From Pseudomonas asgharzadehiana (lineage in GTDB: Bacteria > Pseudomonadota > Gammaproteobacteria > Pseudomonadales > Pseudomonadaceae): DNA of 64,000 nt. Shown here one piece after another: positions 26,427 through 36,128 of this stretch (the stretch's first letter is position 1; each line of letters begins with the position of its first letter). Location of the stretch: positions 3,782,001-3,846,000 of the forward strand of contig NZ_CP077079.1 in assembly GCF_019139815.1 (NCBI RefSeq). The letters are read 5' to 3'. Below the pieces are notes generated by a model. It did not search any database and had not been told where the DNA came from. It saw only the letters and a list, made by a program, of their open reading frames with translations. The position numbers and the translations under genes were made by a program.

Positions 26427-27558
26427 AGTGTTCGACAGCGCCGCCTGCGCCCTGGCCGTCACCGCCGAGGACGGCACCATCCTGCAAGCCAATGCGCGCT
26501 TCAGCAATTGGCTGGGGTTCAGCCTCAGCGAGCTGTGCAGCCGGCGCTTCCAGGACCTGCTGACCATGGGCGGGCGGATTTTCCACCAGACCCACTTGGC
26601 GCCCATGCTGCGCATGCACGGCAGCGTGACCGAAGTGAAGCTGGACATGCTGCACCGCGACGGGCACAAGGTGACCGTGCTGCTCAACGGTAACAAGCGT
26701 GAACAGGCCGACGCCGTGGTGTACGACCTGGCGCTGTTCGGCACCACCGACCGCGACAAGTACGAGCGCGAACTGCTCAACGCACGCAACCTGGCCGAAG
26801 CCCTGCTGCAGGAAAAAACCGCCACCGAAGCTGCGCTGCATCAGGCCCAGGCCGAGCTGAAAGAGGCCTATGCCATCTCCCAGCGCCGCGCGCTGTTTGC
26901 CGAGCAGATGGTGGCGATTGTCAGCCATGACTTGAAGAACCCCCTCACGGCCATCCGCCTGGCCTCGGACTTTCTCAGCCGTGGCGAGCGCACCGCCAAG
27001 GAGCGCCAGTTGCTTGGGCAAATCGGCCTATCGTCCGAACGCGCCCAGCGCATGATCGCCGACCTGCTGGACTTCACCCAGGCCAGGGTCGGCCACGGCA
27101 TCACCATCAAGGCGGCACCGTTGGCGCTGCATCAGGTGATTGCCCACGCGGTGGACGAACTGCGCGTGGCATTCCCCAAGGCGACGCTGGTGCATCACGC
27201 CGAAGGCCAGGGCGACGCCTGCCTGGACGCCGACCGCGTGCAGCAGATCATCGGCAACCTGGTGGCCAACAGCGTGGCCTATGGCGACCTGCAACGGCCG
27301 ATCACCATCACCTCGCGGCTGGGTGGTGGCGCATGCGAGGTGGCCGTGCACAACGACGGCGCGGTGATTCCCGAAGCGCTGCTGGCGGTGCTGTTCGAGC
27401 CCATGACCCGGGGCACCGACCAGGGCAGTGAGGTGCGCAGTGTGGGGCTGGGCCTGTATATCGTGCGCGAATTGGCCAAGGTGCACGGCGGTGACGTGGC
27501 GGTACGCTCCTGTGCCACGGGCGGCACCACATTTACGGTGACGTTTCAGTACAAATAG
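26416..27558 (+). CDS. PAS-domain sensor histidine kinase coupled to RsbQ-like protein
   Basis: This 380-residue cytoplasmic kinase has a PAS domain (about 4-110, ALAVTAEDGTILQANARFSN), a coiled linker (115-160), a HisKA domain with the phospho-accepting His in VSHDLKNPLTAIRLA (His 171), and a HATPase domain (N-box IIGNLVANSV, G-box SVGLGLYIVRELAKVHGG). I place the start at GTG 26416, inside the 3' end of the hydrolase gene, implying coupled translation. No membrane segment and no response regulator are found nearby, so the partner must be elsewhere. Confidence 0.88.
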   Translation: MSAEVFDSAACALAVTAEDGTILQANARFSNWLGFSLSELCSRRFQDLLTMGGRIFHQTHLAPMLRMHGSVTEVKLDMLHRDGHKVTVLLNGNKREQADAVVYDLALFGTTDRDKYERELLNARNLAEALLQEKTATEAALHQAQAELKEAYAISQRRALFAEQMVAIVSHDLKNPLTAIRLASDFLSRGERTAKERQLLGQIGLSSERAQRMIADLLDFTQARVGHGITIKAAPLALHQVIAHAVDELRVAFPKATLVHHAEGQGDACLDADRVQQIIGNLVANSVAYGDLQRPITITSRLGGGACEVAVHNDGAVIPEALLAVLFEPMTRGTDQGSEVRSVGLGLYIVRELAKVHGGDVAVRSCATGGTTFTVTFQYK

Positions 27559-28349
27559 GCGCTGCCCTGCATGATCGGTTCCACACTGCCGGTCAACACC
27601 ACGCCGCCCTGCCCGTCCCACTGCACCGTGAGCGTGCCGCCGTCGCATAGCACCTGCACCGTGGCATCCAACAAGCCTCGGCGGATGCCATTGACCACCG
27701 CCGCGCAGCAACATGAGCCGGAACCCAGCGGCACACCGCCGCCTCGTTCCCAGATGCGCAGGCGGATCTGCCCACGGTCAAGCACCTGCACAAAATGCAC
27801 GTTGGTCCTGGCCGGGAACAACGGGTGAGTTTCCAGGGCCGGGCCCGCGACTGCCACATCGACGGCGGCCATGTCGTGCACAAAATACGTGCAATGCGGG
27901 TTGCCCATGCTGCACGCCGCCGGGTCGCCTGCGATCGCCAAAGTGCGCGTGTCCATGGCCCCGGCCAGCGGCACGCTCGCCCAATCCAGTGAAGGTTCCC
28001 CCATGTTCACCGACACCCGGCGGCCCGACTCGCGCACGCAGGTCAGCAAGCCACGGTCGGTGCGCAGCACAATCGAATGGCTGCCGGTTTCATGCATCAA
28101 GCGCTCGGCCACGCCGCGGGTGGCGCTGCCACAGGCGGCCAGCGGTGTGCCGTCGGCGTTCCAGAATTTGACGCGCGCGGCGGCGTCTTCGCAGTCGAGC
28201 ACCACCGCTAACTGATTGAAACCGATGCCGGTGTGGCGGTTGCCCAGGCGGCGGGCGATTGGCGCGGTGATCGGGTCGTCCTGGCCACGACGGTCGACGA
28301 TGATGAAGTCGTCGCCATGGGCATGCATTTTTACGAACGGCAAGGGCAT
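27546..28349 (-). CDS. Divergent diaminopimelate epimerase (DapF)-family protein
   Basis: This 267-residue protein has the DapF double fold (MPLPFVKMHAHGDDFIIVD; NPHCTYFV; PARTNVHFVQV; IRIWERGGG-like RLRIWERGGG). In standard DapF the two catalytic cysteines sit in CGNGxRC and ACGTGAC. Here the first site reads AACGSATRG (Cys kept, Asn and Gly changed). The second reads PLGSGSCCCAA, where the catalytic Cys aligns with Ser and three cysteines follow. It may be a specialised racemase or isomerase of the DapF/PrpF/CntK superfamily. It overlaps the convergent kinase gene by 13 bp. An AGGA site precedes the start. Confidence 0.8.
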   Translation of the reverse strand: MPLPFVKMHAHGDDFIIVDRRGQDDPITAPIARRLGNRHTGIGFNQLAVVLDCEDAAARVKFWNADGTPLAACGSATRGVAERLMHETGSHSIVLRTDRGLLTCVRESGRRVSVNMGEPSLDWASVPLAGAMDTRTLAIAGDPAACSMGNPHCTYFVHDMAAVDVAVAGPALETHPLFPARTNVHFVQVLDRGQIRLRIWERGGGVPLGSGSCCCAAVVNGIRRGLLDATVQVLCDGGTLTVQWDGQGGVVLTGSVEPIMQGSAYLY

Positions 28350-28426
28350 GGGCTGTCCTGGGATCGACCGGTGGGGAATGGGAGGATACCCTGAAGCCGC
28401 CCACTGACCTATCGAAGGATCGCAGC

Positions 28427-28966
28427 ATGCTTATCGTCTTCAGCGGCCTGCCCGGCACCGGCAAAACCACGATTGCCCGCGAGTTGGCGTGCCGGATCGG
28501 TGCGGTTTACCTGCGCATCGATGTGATCGAACAAGCGCTGCGCGATGCCGGTATGTTGCCGGGCGCCAGCGGCTATGGGGTGGCGAATGCGCTGGCGCTG
28601 AGTAACTTGACGGTGGGGCATACCGTGATTGCCGACTGCGTGAACCCCGTGCGCGAAAGCCGCGCAGCCTTCACGGCAAGCGCAGCAGCGGCAGGCGTTG
28701 CGTTGCTCGATATCCAAGTGGTTTGCTCAGACGTCCAGGAACACCAACGCCGTGTCGAAAGCCGGGTGAGCGACATTCCAGGGCACACGCCACCCACCTG
28801 GCAATCGGTAGTGGCCCATGAGTACGAGGACTGGGACGAGGCGCCAATGACCATCGACACCGCACACATCACATCAGCGCACGCCGTGGAAACCATCACC
28901 CGGCATTTGTCTTGTACTCAGAGCACACTCCCCATCGCCTTCATCAACACCAGGTCCCGCGCATAG
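28427..28966 (+). CDS. P-loop kinase-like ATPase (AAA_33 / zeta-like)
   Basis: This 179-residue protein begins with Walker A GLPGTGKTT and is shaped like small-molecule kinases of the AAA_33/gluconate-kinase/zeta group: GAVYLRIDVIEQALRDAG, then VIADCVNPVRESR. No antitoxin-like gene is adjacent, so a toxin role is not supported. The phosphate acceptor is unknown. Its last 49 bases overlap the convergent L,D-transpeptidase gene. If that overlap is real, the C-terminal 16 residues are probably dispensable. Confidence 0.78.
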   Translation: MLIVFSGLPGTGKTTIARELACRIGAVYLRIDVIEQALRDAGMLPGASGYGVANALALSNLTVGHTVIADCVNPVRESRAAFTASAAAAGVALLDIQVVCSDVQEHQRRVESRVSDIPGHTPPTWQSVVAHEYEDWDEAPMTIDTAHITSAHAVETITRHLSCTQSTLPIAFINTRSRA

Positions 28967-30519
28967 ATATCCGGCGCATACACCAGCCCACCCTCGCGGT
29001 CGACTTCGACCGTCCAATACCCCAACAACACCGGCACCGGCGTGGCCAGCCTGAATTCGTGGGTCACGCCGGTGGCCAGCAGTTCATCGGTGCGCGCGCG
29101 TTCGGCCGGGCTGACCAGCAGGTCGCGCAGCAGCAACGGTTGCTCGACCCGCACACAGCCGGAGCTGAACGCACGTGGGCCTTTGGTGAACAGGGGCTGG
29201 CTGGGGGTGTCGTGCAGGTACACCGAGTACGGGTTGGGGAAACGCATCACGATCTTGCCCAATGGGTTGCGCGGGCCGGCTTCCTGGCGCAGCAGAATAT
29301 TGCCGGGGCGCGCCCAGTCGATCAACTCGGGCGCCAGCGGGTGGCCTTCGGCGTCGAGTACTTGCAGGTTTTGCTGGCGCAGGTATTCGGGGTTGAGGCG
29401 GATGGCCGGGAGTTTGTCCTCGCGCATGATGGTGGGCGGGATAGTCCAGGTAGGGTTGAGGGTCAGCCGGGTAATGCGCGATTTGAGCAACGGCGTCTGG
29501 CGTTCTGCTCGCCCCACCTGCAGACGGGTTTGCCACACGGGGATACCGCTCTGGTACACGCTCAGTTGCGCGGCGGCAACGTTGACCAACACGCCTTCGG
29601 GCTCCAGGTCCTGTGCCAGCCAGCGAAAACGTTCAAGGTTGATGCGCAGTTGTTCGCGGCGAATCGCCGGGCTGATATTGAGTTCTGCCACGGTGCCGGC
29701 ACCGATCACGCCGTCCGATTGCAGCGAGTGGCTGAGCTGGAAAGCCTTGACCGCCGCGACCAGTTCGGCGCGGTATTGCCTGTCGCCGCCCTTGGGTTCG
29801 CTGGGCAAATAGCCGCCGCTGTAAAGCCGGCGCGCCAGTTCCGGTACGCGCGGGTCTTCCATGCCGGGGCGCAGTAACGGCCCGCTGCCGACCGGGTCCC
29901 AATGCGGCAGCGGTTGCTGGCGCACGCTGGCATAGGCGTTGCGCAGGCTGCGGTAAAGATCGGCGCTGGGGCGCGCCTGGTCGAAGGCTTGCGCCATGTC
30001 GTGCAGGCCGACGGCGGCAAGGGCCAGCACAGCGGCGTTGGGGTCGCCGGCGGGCGGCTGCGAATGCCACAGCGGTTCGAAGCGCGATTGCTGCAGGCGC
30101 CCGAAGTGCAAATCCTGCAGGGCCTGCAGGTAGTGCTGGCTGCTGCCGATATCGCTGCACAGCACGTTTTGCGTGGCGTGTGGCGCAGGCAGGCTATAGT
30201 GGGTGGGGTCCAGGCCATCATCGGCGAGCATCAGCAATTGCGTGTGCAGCGCTTGGCGGCGCGTCTCGTCTGACCACAACGGGACATCGCCTTGCTGCTG
30301 GTACAGGGCTTGCAAGCGTGCAAGCGCTGGCGCATCGAGATGCTGCGCCAGATCGGGACACACGCTGGGCAACTGCGCCAGGGCCTGTTGCACTGGCGCC
30401 AGGTCCAACGGCGCCGGCGTGCTGACCGGCAACGGCTGCACCGGCAGCGCTTCGGCTGTGGCGACCAATGGTGCAACGAGCAAGCAAATGCTCAAGTAAC
30501 ATGCGTGTTTTTTGAACAA
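28918..30519 (-). CDS. YcbB/LdtD-like murein L,D-transpeptidase
   Basis: This is a 533-residue periplasmic enzyme that forms 3-3 cross-links in peptidoglycan. It has a signal peptide (about 1-22, VATAEA), an N-terminal scaffold domain, a peptidoglycan-binding domain (about 230-285, FQLSHSLQSDGVIGAGTVAELN) and a YkuD catalytic domain. The YkuD domain has YLHDTPSQPLF and the nucleophile block FSSGCVRV. Its start appears to be TTG (30519) with GGAG upstream. Only 39 bp separate it from the next, divergent L,D-transpeptidase-like gene. Confidence 0.9.
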   Translation of the reverse strand: MFKKHACYLSICLLVAPLVATAEALPVQPLPVSTPAPLDLAPVQQALAQLPSVCPDLAQHLDAPALARLQALYQQQGDVPLWSDETRRQALHTQLLMLADDGLDPTHYSLPAPHATQNVLCSDIGSSQHYLQALQDLHFGRLQQSRFEPLWHSQPPAGDPNAAVLALAAVGLHDMAQAFDQARPSADLYRSLRNAYASVRQQPLPHWDPVGSGPLLRPGMEDPRVPELARRLYSGGYLPSEPKGGDRQYRAELVAAVKAFQLSHSLQSDGVIGAGTVAELNISPAIRREQLRINLERFRWLAQDLEPEGVLVNVAAAQLSVYQSGIPVWQTRLQVGRAERQTPLLKSRITRLTLNPTWTIPPTIMREDKLPAIRLNPEYLRQQNLQVLDAEGHPLAPELIDWARPGNILLRQEAGPRNPLGKIVMRFPNPYSVYLHDTPSQPLFTKGPRAFSSGCVRVEQPLLLRDLLVSPAERARTDELLATGVTHEFRLATPVPVLLGYWTVEVDREGGLVYAPDIYARDLVLMKAMGSVL

Positions 30520-30558
30520 TGACTTTGCTCCAATCCACAGTGGGGAGTTGTACTGTAG

Positions 30559-31269
30559 ATGCTGACTTTTATGTGCCGCCTCGGCGCGGTCGTCGTACTG
30601 GCTATATTGAGCAACTCTGCGCTCGCCGCCAACGGCAATCCTCCGTCCTTGTATAACAGCCTGGCGCGCTCGGCTCCAGAACTCAATCCCACTGTACTCA
30701 AAAGCGCCCTGAACGCCATGCAGTGCGCGGTCAGCAATGGTGAGGAACGCTCCGAGCGCCTGGCCGTGATTGATTACTCCCAGCCCTCGACCGCCCGTCG
30801 CCTATGGATCTTCGACCTGCGCAAGAAAACCCTCGTGCTGCGTGACCTGGTGGCCCACGGCGCCAAGTCCGGGGAAAACTTCGCCACCCAGTTCTCCAAC
30901 CTCGAAGGCAGCCACCAATCCAGCCTGGGTTTGTTCCGCACCCAGGAAAGCTACCTGGGCACCCATGGTTATTCGCTGCGCATGGACGGCCTGGAGCCGG
31001 GGTTCAATGACCTGGCCCGCGACCGCGCCATCGTGATCCATGCCGCCGACTACGTAAGCCCGTTGTGGAGCAAGCGCGAAGGCCGTATCGGCCGCAGCCA
31101 GGGTTGCCCGGCGGTACGTCCGCAGGTGGCGCGCCAAGTGGTGGACAAACTCAAGGATGGGCAGTTCATGTTTTCGTGGTACCCCGACCAGCGCTGGTTG
31201 AAGTCCTCGACGTACCTCAATTGCAAACCCCAACAGGTGGCCAGTAGTCGTACAATCCGTGGCGGTTAG
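30559..31269 (+). CDS. Murein L,D-transpeptidase catalytic-domain family protein (YkuD_2-like)
   Basis: This is a 236-residue exported protein with a signal peptide (about 1-23, SALAAN). The catalytic-like region has GLFRTQESYLGTHGYSLRM, IVIHAADYV and GRSQGCPAV, with His and Cys in the arrangement of YkuD-type enzymes. It belongs to the family annotated as murein L,D-transpeptidase catalytic domain protein and may cleave or exchange peptidoglycan stems or attach lipoprotein. The start could also be 30571 (MCRLG). It is divergent from the YcbB-like gene, suggesting shared control of wall remodelling. Confidence 0.83.
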   Translation: MLTFMCRLGAVVVLAILSNSALAANGNPPSLYNSLARSAPELNPTVLKSALNAMQCAVSNGEERSERLAVIDYSQPSTARRLWIFDLRKKTLVLRDLVAHGAKSGENFATQFSNLEGSHQSSLGLFRTQESYLGTHGYSLRMDGLEPGFNDLARDRAIVIHAADYVSPLWSKREGRIGRSQGCPAVRPQVARQVVDKLKDGQFMFSWYPDQRWLKSSTYLNCKPQQVASSRTIRGG

Positions 31270-31299
31270 CCTGTCCCCACAGATAAAAGAGAGCTTCGA

Positions 31300-32046
31300 A
31301 TGCTTCTACATCAATCGACCTGGATCGAGATCGGGCAATTCCTGGAGCGCAGCCGCACGGTGGTGATCCCCATTGGCTCCAACGAGCAGCACGGCCCCAC
31401 CGGCCTGCTGGGCACCGACTGGATGTGCCCGGAAATCATCGCCCATGAGGCGCAAAAAAACGCCGACATCCTGATCGGCCCCACCTTCAATATCGGCATG
31501 GCCCAGCACCACCTGGGGTTTCCCGGCACCATCTCCCTGCGCCCGTCCACCTTTATTGCCGCGATTGGCGACTGGGTGCGCTCGCTGGCCGGGCATGGTT
31601 TCGACAAGATCCTGTTCCTCAACGGCCACGGCGGCAACATCGCGACGATTGAAGCGGCCTTTTCCGAGCTGTACGCCGAAGCCAGCTTCGCCCGCCGCCC
31701 GGCCGGGTTCGCATTGAAGTTGGTGAACTGGTGGGACCTGGACGGCGTCAACGAGTTGGCGCACCGCCAGTTCCCGGTGGGCCATGGCAGCCATGCCACG
31801 CCATCGGAAATTGCCGTGACGCAATGGGCCTACCCGGAGGCGATCAAGTCGGCCGACTATTCGCCACAAATCGCCAATACCGGGCCGATCCGCGAAGCCC
31901 TGGACTTCCGGGCGCGCTTCCCGGACGGGCGCATGGGCTCGGACCCGGCGCTGGCGACGGTGGAGAAAGGCGGTGAATTGGTGGCGTTGGCGGCCGGCGG
32001 CCTGGTCAAAGTAGTCGAAAACTTCAGCAACGAAGCACGACCTTAA
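31300..32046 (+). CDS. Creatininase-family metallohydrolase
   Basis: This 248-residue member of the creatininase superfamily has metal-binding segments typical of the fold: IPIGSNEQHGP, GTDWMCPEI, NIGMAQHHLGFPGTISL and LFLNGHGGN, followed by HGSHATPSE. The superfamily hydrolyses cyclic amides and includes creatinine, FAPy and mycofactocin-peptide hydrolases. No creatinine, riboflavin or mycofactocin genes are nearby, so the substrate is not known. Confidence 0.88.
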   Translation: MLLHQSTWIEIGQFLERSRTVVIPIGSNEQHGPTGLLGTDWMCPEIIAHEAQKNADILIGPTFNIGMAQHHLGFPGTISLRPSTFIAAIGDWVRSLAGHGFDKILFLNGHGGNIATIEAAFSELYAEASFARRPAGFALKLVNWWDLDGVNELAHRQFPVGHGSHATPSEIAVTQWAYPEAIKSADYSPQIANTGPIREALDFRARFPDGRMGSDPALATVEKGGELVALAAGGLVKVVENFSNEARP

Positions 32047-32062
32047 GTCATACAAAAATCCA

Positions 32063-32092
32063 CTGTGGGAGGGGGCTTGCTCCCTCCCACAG
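32063..32092. repeat. REP hairpin in convergent gap
   Basis: CTGTGGGAGGGGGCTTGCTC followed by CCTCCCACAG forms a near-perfect hairpin between the convergent creatininase and lipoprotein genes. Confidence 0.88.
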
Positions 32093-32102
32093 GATGGGTG
32101 TG

Positions 32103-32435
32103 TTACTTACAGTCCTGTGCGGCCAGTTCAAGCCGCGACGGCGTAATGGTCGATGCCAGCGGTTTGCGCTCATACAAAAACACCTTGGCGCCCTCTCCGG
32201 CCTTGTAGGCCTCCAGCACATCGTCGGCGGCGATCTTGCTGGTCAGCACCACCCTGGCATGACGCGAATTCTGCGTCACGGTGGAGGTGATGCCGTGTTT
32301 TTCCAGCTTGGGCAGCACGCACTGCATATAGGCTTCGGGGGCCTTGCTGGTTTGCAAGGTCAAGGTTGGCGTATTGGGGGCGGACACACAGCCGGTCATC
32401 AACAAGGCCGCAGCCGGTACGAAAAAAGCGCGCAT
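32103..32435 (-). CDS. Hypothetical lipoprotein
   Basis: This is a 110-residue lipoprotein with signal ALLMTGC (lipid on Cys about 15) and a mature part of about 95 residues with two further cysteines (MQCVLPKLEKHG and AAQDCK), which may form a disulfide. The fold of short beta-strands and the TLTLQTSKAPEAYMQCV opening recall small lipoproteins with a conserved AYxxC segment in pseudomonads. An AGGA site 7 bases before 32435 fixes the start. Function is unknown. Confidence 0.75.
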   Translation of the reverse strand: MRAFFVPAAALLMTGCVSAPNTPTLTLQTSKAPEAYMQCVLPKLEKHGITSTVTQNSRHARVVLTSKIAADDVLEAYKAGEGAKVFLYERKPLASTITPSRLELAAQDCK

Positions 32436-32485
32436 GAACAAATCCTGGGTCGAAAAGATAAAGGCCAAAAAAATAAAAGCTCACA

Positions 32486-33130
32486 TCAACTTGCGCGAAC
32501 CAGCGCCTTGAGCGACGCATCGAACTGCTTCAAGGCATCGAGCTGCACATCGCGCTGCTGCTCGATCTGCGCGGCAATCTCCGGCGCGGCCTTGTCGCGT
32601 ACCCACACCGACGCCACCTGCTTGTGCACCGAGCCTTCGGCCTTGGCGATGTATTGCAGATCGGCGTCATAGAACCGCGCAATAAACCGCGCCTCGACCT
32701 CGTCGTTACGCTGGGTCAGTAATTGGTTATGGGTATCGAGCATCACCACCACGTCAGGATGAGCTTGCACAAGAGCATCCAGCGTGTCGTAGACAGTGAC
32801 GGACGCAAAGGTTCCCTGCAGCGAGTTCATTAACCAATCAATCGCCAGTTCCGGGTCGGAGCTGTTGATGAATGCCTGGCGGATACGCCCGTCGAGGGCA
32901 TCCTTGGCGCCATTCATAGCCATGGCGTGGTAGCGTTCGAGGTAGCTGAGGTTGTCGCGCGTATTGTCGCTCAACAACACACCCACCGATTGCGCGTGCT
33001 GCAAGGAGTTTACGCCAGTGCCGATAGGTAGCAAATGGCCTGTACGCAGATCACCGGCCATGGCCGCGTTGTTCAGCGCCACAGTGCCCAGCATCAGGGC
33101 CATCAAAGCCCATTGAATAATCGTCCTCAT
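32486..33130 (-). CDS. Exported protein of unknown function
   Basis: This 214-residue protein has a signal peptide (about 1-26, ALNNAAMAG) and a soluble helix-rich periplasmic part. A central segment (VTVYDTLDALVQAHPDVVVM) resembles an alpha/beta domain, and the C-terminus is a long charged helix (EIAAQIEQQRDVQLDALKQF). I did not recognise the family. AAGGA stands 8 bases before the chosen ATG. It lies 50 bp from the lipoprotein gene on the same strand and may be co-transcribed with it. Confidence 0.72.
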   Translation of the reverse strand: MRTIIQWALMALMLGTVALNNAAMAGDLRTGHLLPIGTGVNSLQHAQSVGVLLSDNTRDNLSYLERYHAMAMNGAKDALDGRIRQAFINSSDPELAIDWLMNSLQGTFASVTVYDTLDALVQAHPDVVVMLDTHNQLLTQRNDEVEARFIARFYDADLQYIAKAEGSVHKQVASVWVRDKAAPEIAAQIEQQRDVQLDALKQFDASLKALVRAS

Positions 33131-33260
33131 CGCGCATTTCCTTGAACAGCGTTTCGATGGGGCGATTTTGCGCTTTCCCGGCAAAAACAGAACTTGCGTT
33201 ACGTGATGGTGACTATTATCTGAAGCGATAGTGTCACGACAAAACCTATAAGGACTTGCC

Positions 33261-34236
<976 letters not shown>

Positions 34237-34773
34237 CTAGCCGGCAAACCCGCCTGCCGCGAGAAAGGCCTGCTCCGCGGGGGTGGAGACCCTGGCCAAG
34301 ACCTCGTTGCGATGAGGAAACCGTGCGAAGCGCTCAATGATGTTGGCGTGCTCCTTGGCCCAGTGATACGTGTTTTTATCCAGATGCCGGTTCAGTTCCA
34401 GCGAACGCTGCTGGTCGCTGGGAGATTCCGAGTGTTCGAACGGCAAATAACAGAACGCGCGTAAAGACGGTTCGATCTGTTGATCCAGGCCGGCTCCCAC
34501 CATGCGATGGGCATATAGCCGCGCCAGCGGGTCGGTGGCGAACATATGCGCCGTGCCGCGAAACGCATTGCGCGGGTACTGGTCGAGCAGGATCAACAAG
34601 GCCAACGCGCCTTCGGCTGAGCCCAACCAGCTTTCCAGCTCACGCCGGGCGGCTTGCAGGTGAGTGGAGTAGAAGGTATCGCGAAACCTGGCGTCGAAGG
34701 CATCGTCCTTGGCGAACCAGCGTTTGGGGCCGGCGTTTTTCCAGAAATCGATGACGGATTGCACAGTCTGCAT
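34237..34773 (-). CDS. DUF924-family protein
   Basis: This is a 178-residue DUF924 protein with the family blocks SVIDFWKNAGPKRWFAKDDAFDARF, LILLDQYPRNAFRGTAHMFATD and FCYLPFEHSES, followed by FPHRNEVLAR. Members are all-helical, TPR-like proteins of unknown function, widespread in Proteobacteria. It is divergent from the DUF1624 gene (132-bp gap). The assignment is firm but gives no role. Confidence 0.87.
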   Translation of the reverse strand: MQTVQSVIDFWKNAGPKRWFAKDDAFDARFRDTFYSTHLQAARRELESWLGSAEGALALLILLDQYPRNAFRGTAHMFATDPLARLYAHRMVGAGLDQQIEPSLRAFCYLPFEHSESPSDQQRSLELNRHLDKNTYHWAKEHANIIERFARFPHRNEVLARVSTPAEQAFLAAGGFAG

Positions 34774-34905
34774 GCTAGGTCCTCTGACAGCGGATGGGCT
34801 GACGGTAGCAGAATCCTGGCCGGGCGAAAGCCAAATGGCGACACCTCGCGCCGATTAATGTTATAGGATAACGCCCTCTTTCCGCCCTGCCCTGCGACCT
34901 TTTCC

Positions 34906-36060
34906 ATGACTGACGCTGCCCCTCTGCGCCAACGCCTGCTCAGCATCGACGCCCTGCGCGGCCTGGTGATCCTGTTCATGCTGCTCGACCACGTGCGCGA
35001 AACCTTCCTGCTGCACCGCCAGGTCGGCGACCCCATGAGCATCGACACCACCGAACCCGCGCTGTTTATCAGCCGCACCCTTGCCCACCTGTGCGCGCCG
35101 GTGTTCGTGCTGCTCACCGGGCTGTCGGCGTTTTTATACGGCCAGAAATACCAGGGCCGGCGCGACGTGTCGGCGTTCCTGTTCAAGCGCGGGTTGTTTC
35201 TGGTGGTGCTGGAATTCACCTTGGTCAACTTCGCCTGGACCTTCCAACTGCCGCCCAGCGTGGTCTACATGCAGGTGATCTGGGCGATCGGCGTGAGCAT
35301 GCTCGCCCTCGCCGCCTTGGTCTGGTTGCCGCGCCCGCTCTTGATCGCGCTGGCGCTGGTGATCATCGGCGGGCACAACCTGTTGGATGGGCTGCACTTC
35401 ACGCCCGGTTCGCCGGCGCAAACGTTGTGGTCGATCCTGCATGAACGCAGTTGGATTCAAGCGTCCGATACCCTGCGCCTGCGCATTACCTACCCGGTGC
35501 TGCCGTGGATCGGGGTGATCGCCCTGGGCTATGGCATCGGCCCCTGGTTTGCCAACGGCATGCCGCCGGCGTTGCGCCAGCGCTACCTGTTAGTGGGTGG
35601 GGTGAGCGCGCTGGTGGGCTTTGTGCTGGTGCGCGCGGCGAACGGGTATGGCGAGAAACCTTGGCAGGCCTACGAAAGCGGCGTGCAGACGTTGATGAGC
35701 TTTTTCAATGTAACCAAGTACCCGCCTTCGCTACTGTTTCTGGCATTGACGCTGGGGGTTGGGTTGTTGCTGTTGCTGGCGTTGGAACGCGCGGGGCATC
35801 GACGTTGGATCGGCGTGTTGGCGGTGTTTGGTTCCGTGCCGATGTTCTTCTACCTGCTGCATCTTTATGTGCTCAAAGTGCTGTATATCGCCTGCGTTGC
35901 GTTGTTTGGGCTTAACCACGGCAACTACTTTGGGTTTGATGGCATGGGCGCCGTGTGGCTCGCGGCGTTGCTGCTGCCGCTGGCACTGTACGCGCCCGTG
36001 CGTTGGTTCGCCGGGCTGAAAGCACGGCGACGGGACCTGGCCTGGCTCAAATACCTCTGA
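34906..36060 (+). CDS. DUF1624 / HGSNAT-like membrane acyltransferase
   Basis: This 384-residue membrane protein has about ten helices and starts with SIDALRGLVILFMLLDHVRE, the signature of the heparan-alpha-glucosaminide N-acetyltransferase catalytic domain (DUF1624). The histidine in LDHVRE is the likely acyl-transfer residue. Bacterial members are thought to acylate cell-envelope sugars, but substrates are unknown. It stands alone, and a perfect REP hairpin follows the stop. Confidence 0.85.
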   Translation: MTDAAPLRQRLLSIDALRGLVILFMLLDHVRETFLLHRQVGDPMSIDTTEPALFISRTLAHLCAPVFVLLTGLSAFLYGQKYQGRRDVSAFLFKRGLFLVVLEFTLVNFAWTFQLPPSVVYMQVIWAIGVSMLALAALVWLPRPLLIALALVIIGGHNLLDGLHFTPGSPAQTLWSILHERSWIQASDTLRLRITYPVLPWIGVIALGYGIGPWFANGMPPALRQRYLLVGGVSALVGFVLVRAANGYGEKPWQAYESGVQTLMSFFNVTKYPPSLLFLALTLGVGLLLLLALERAGHRRWIGVLAVFGSVPMFFYLLHLYVLKVLYIACVALFGLNHGNYFGFDGMGAVWLAALLLPLALYAPVRWFAGLKARRRDLAWLKYL

Positions 36061-36074
36061 CGCGATAGGGACTG

Positions 36075-36106
36075 AATGTGGGAGGGGGCTTGCCCCCTCC
36101 CACATT
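36075..36106. repeat. Perfect REP hairpin in convergent gap
   Basis: Two exact 15-bp arms (36075-36089 and 36092-36106, AATGTGGGAGGGGGC and complement) are separated by TT, between the convergent DUF1624 and metE genes. No T-run follows. Confidence 0.9.
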
Positions 36107-36128
36107 TGGATTGCATTCGACTCGCCAA

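Noticed and set aside
28427..28966. Zeta-type toxin of a toxin-antitoxin pair
   Set aside because: Only the P-loop kinase fold is shared; there is no small antitoxin gene upstream.
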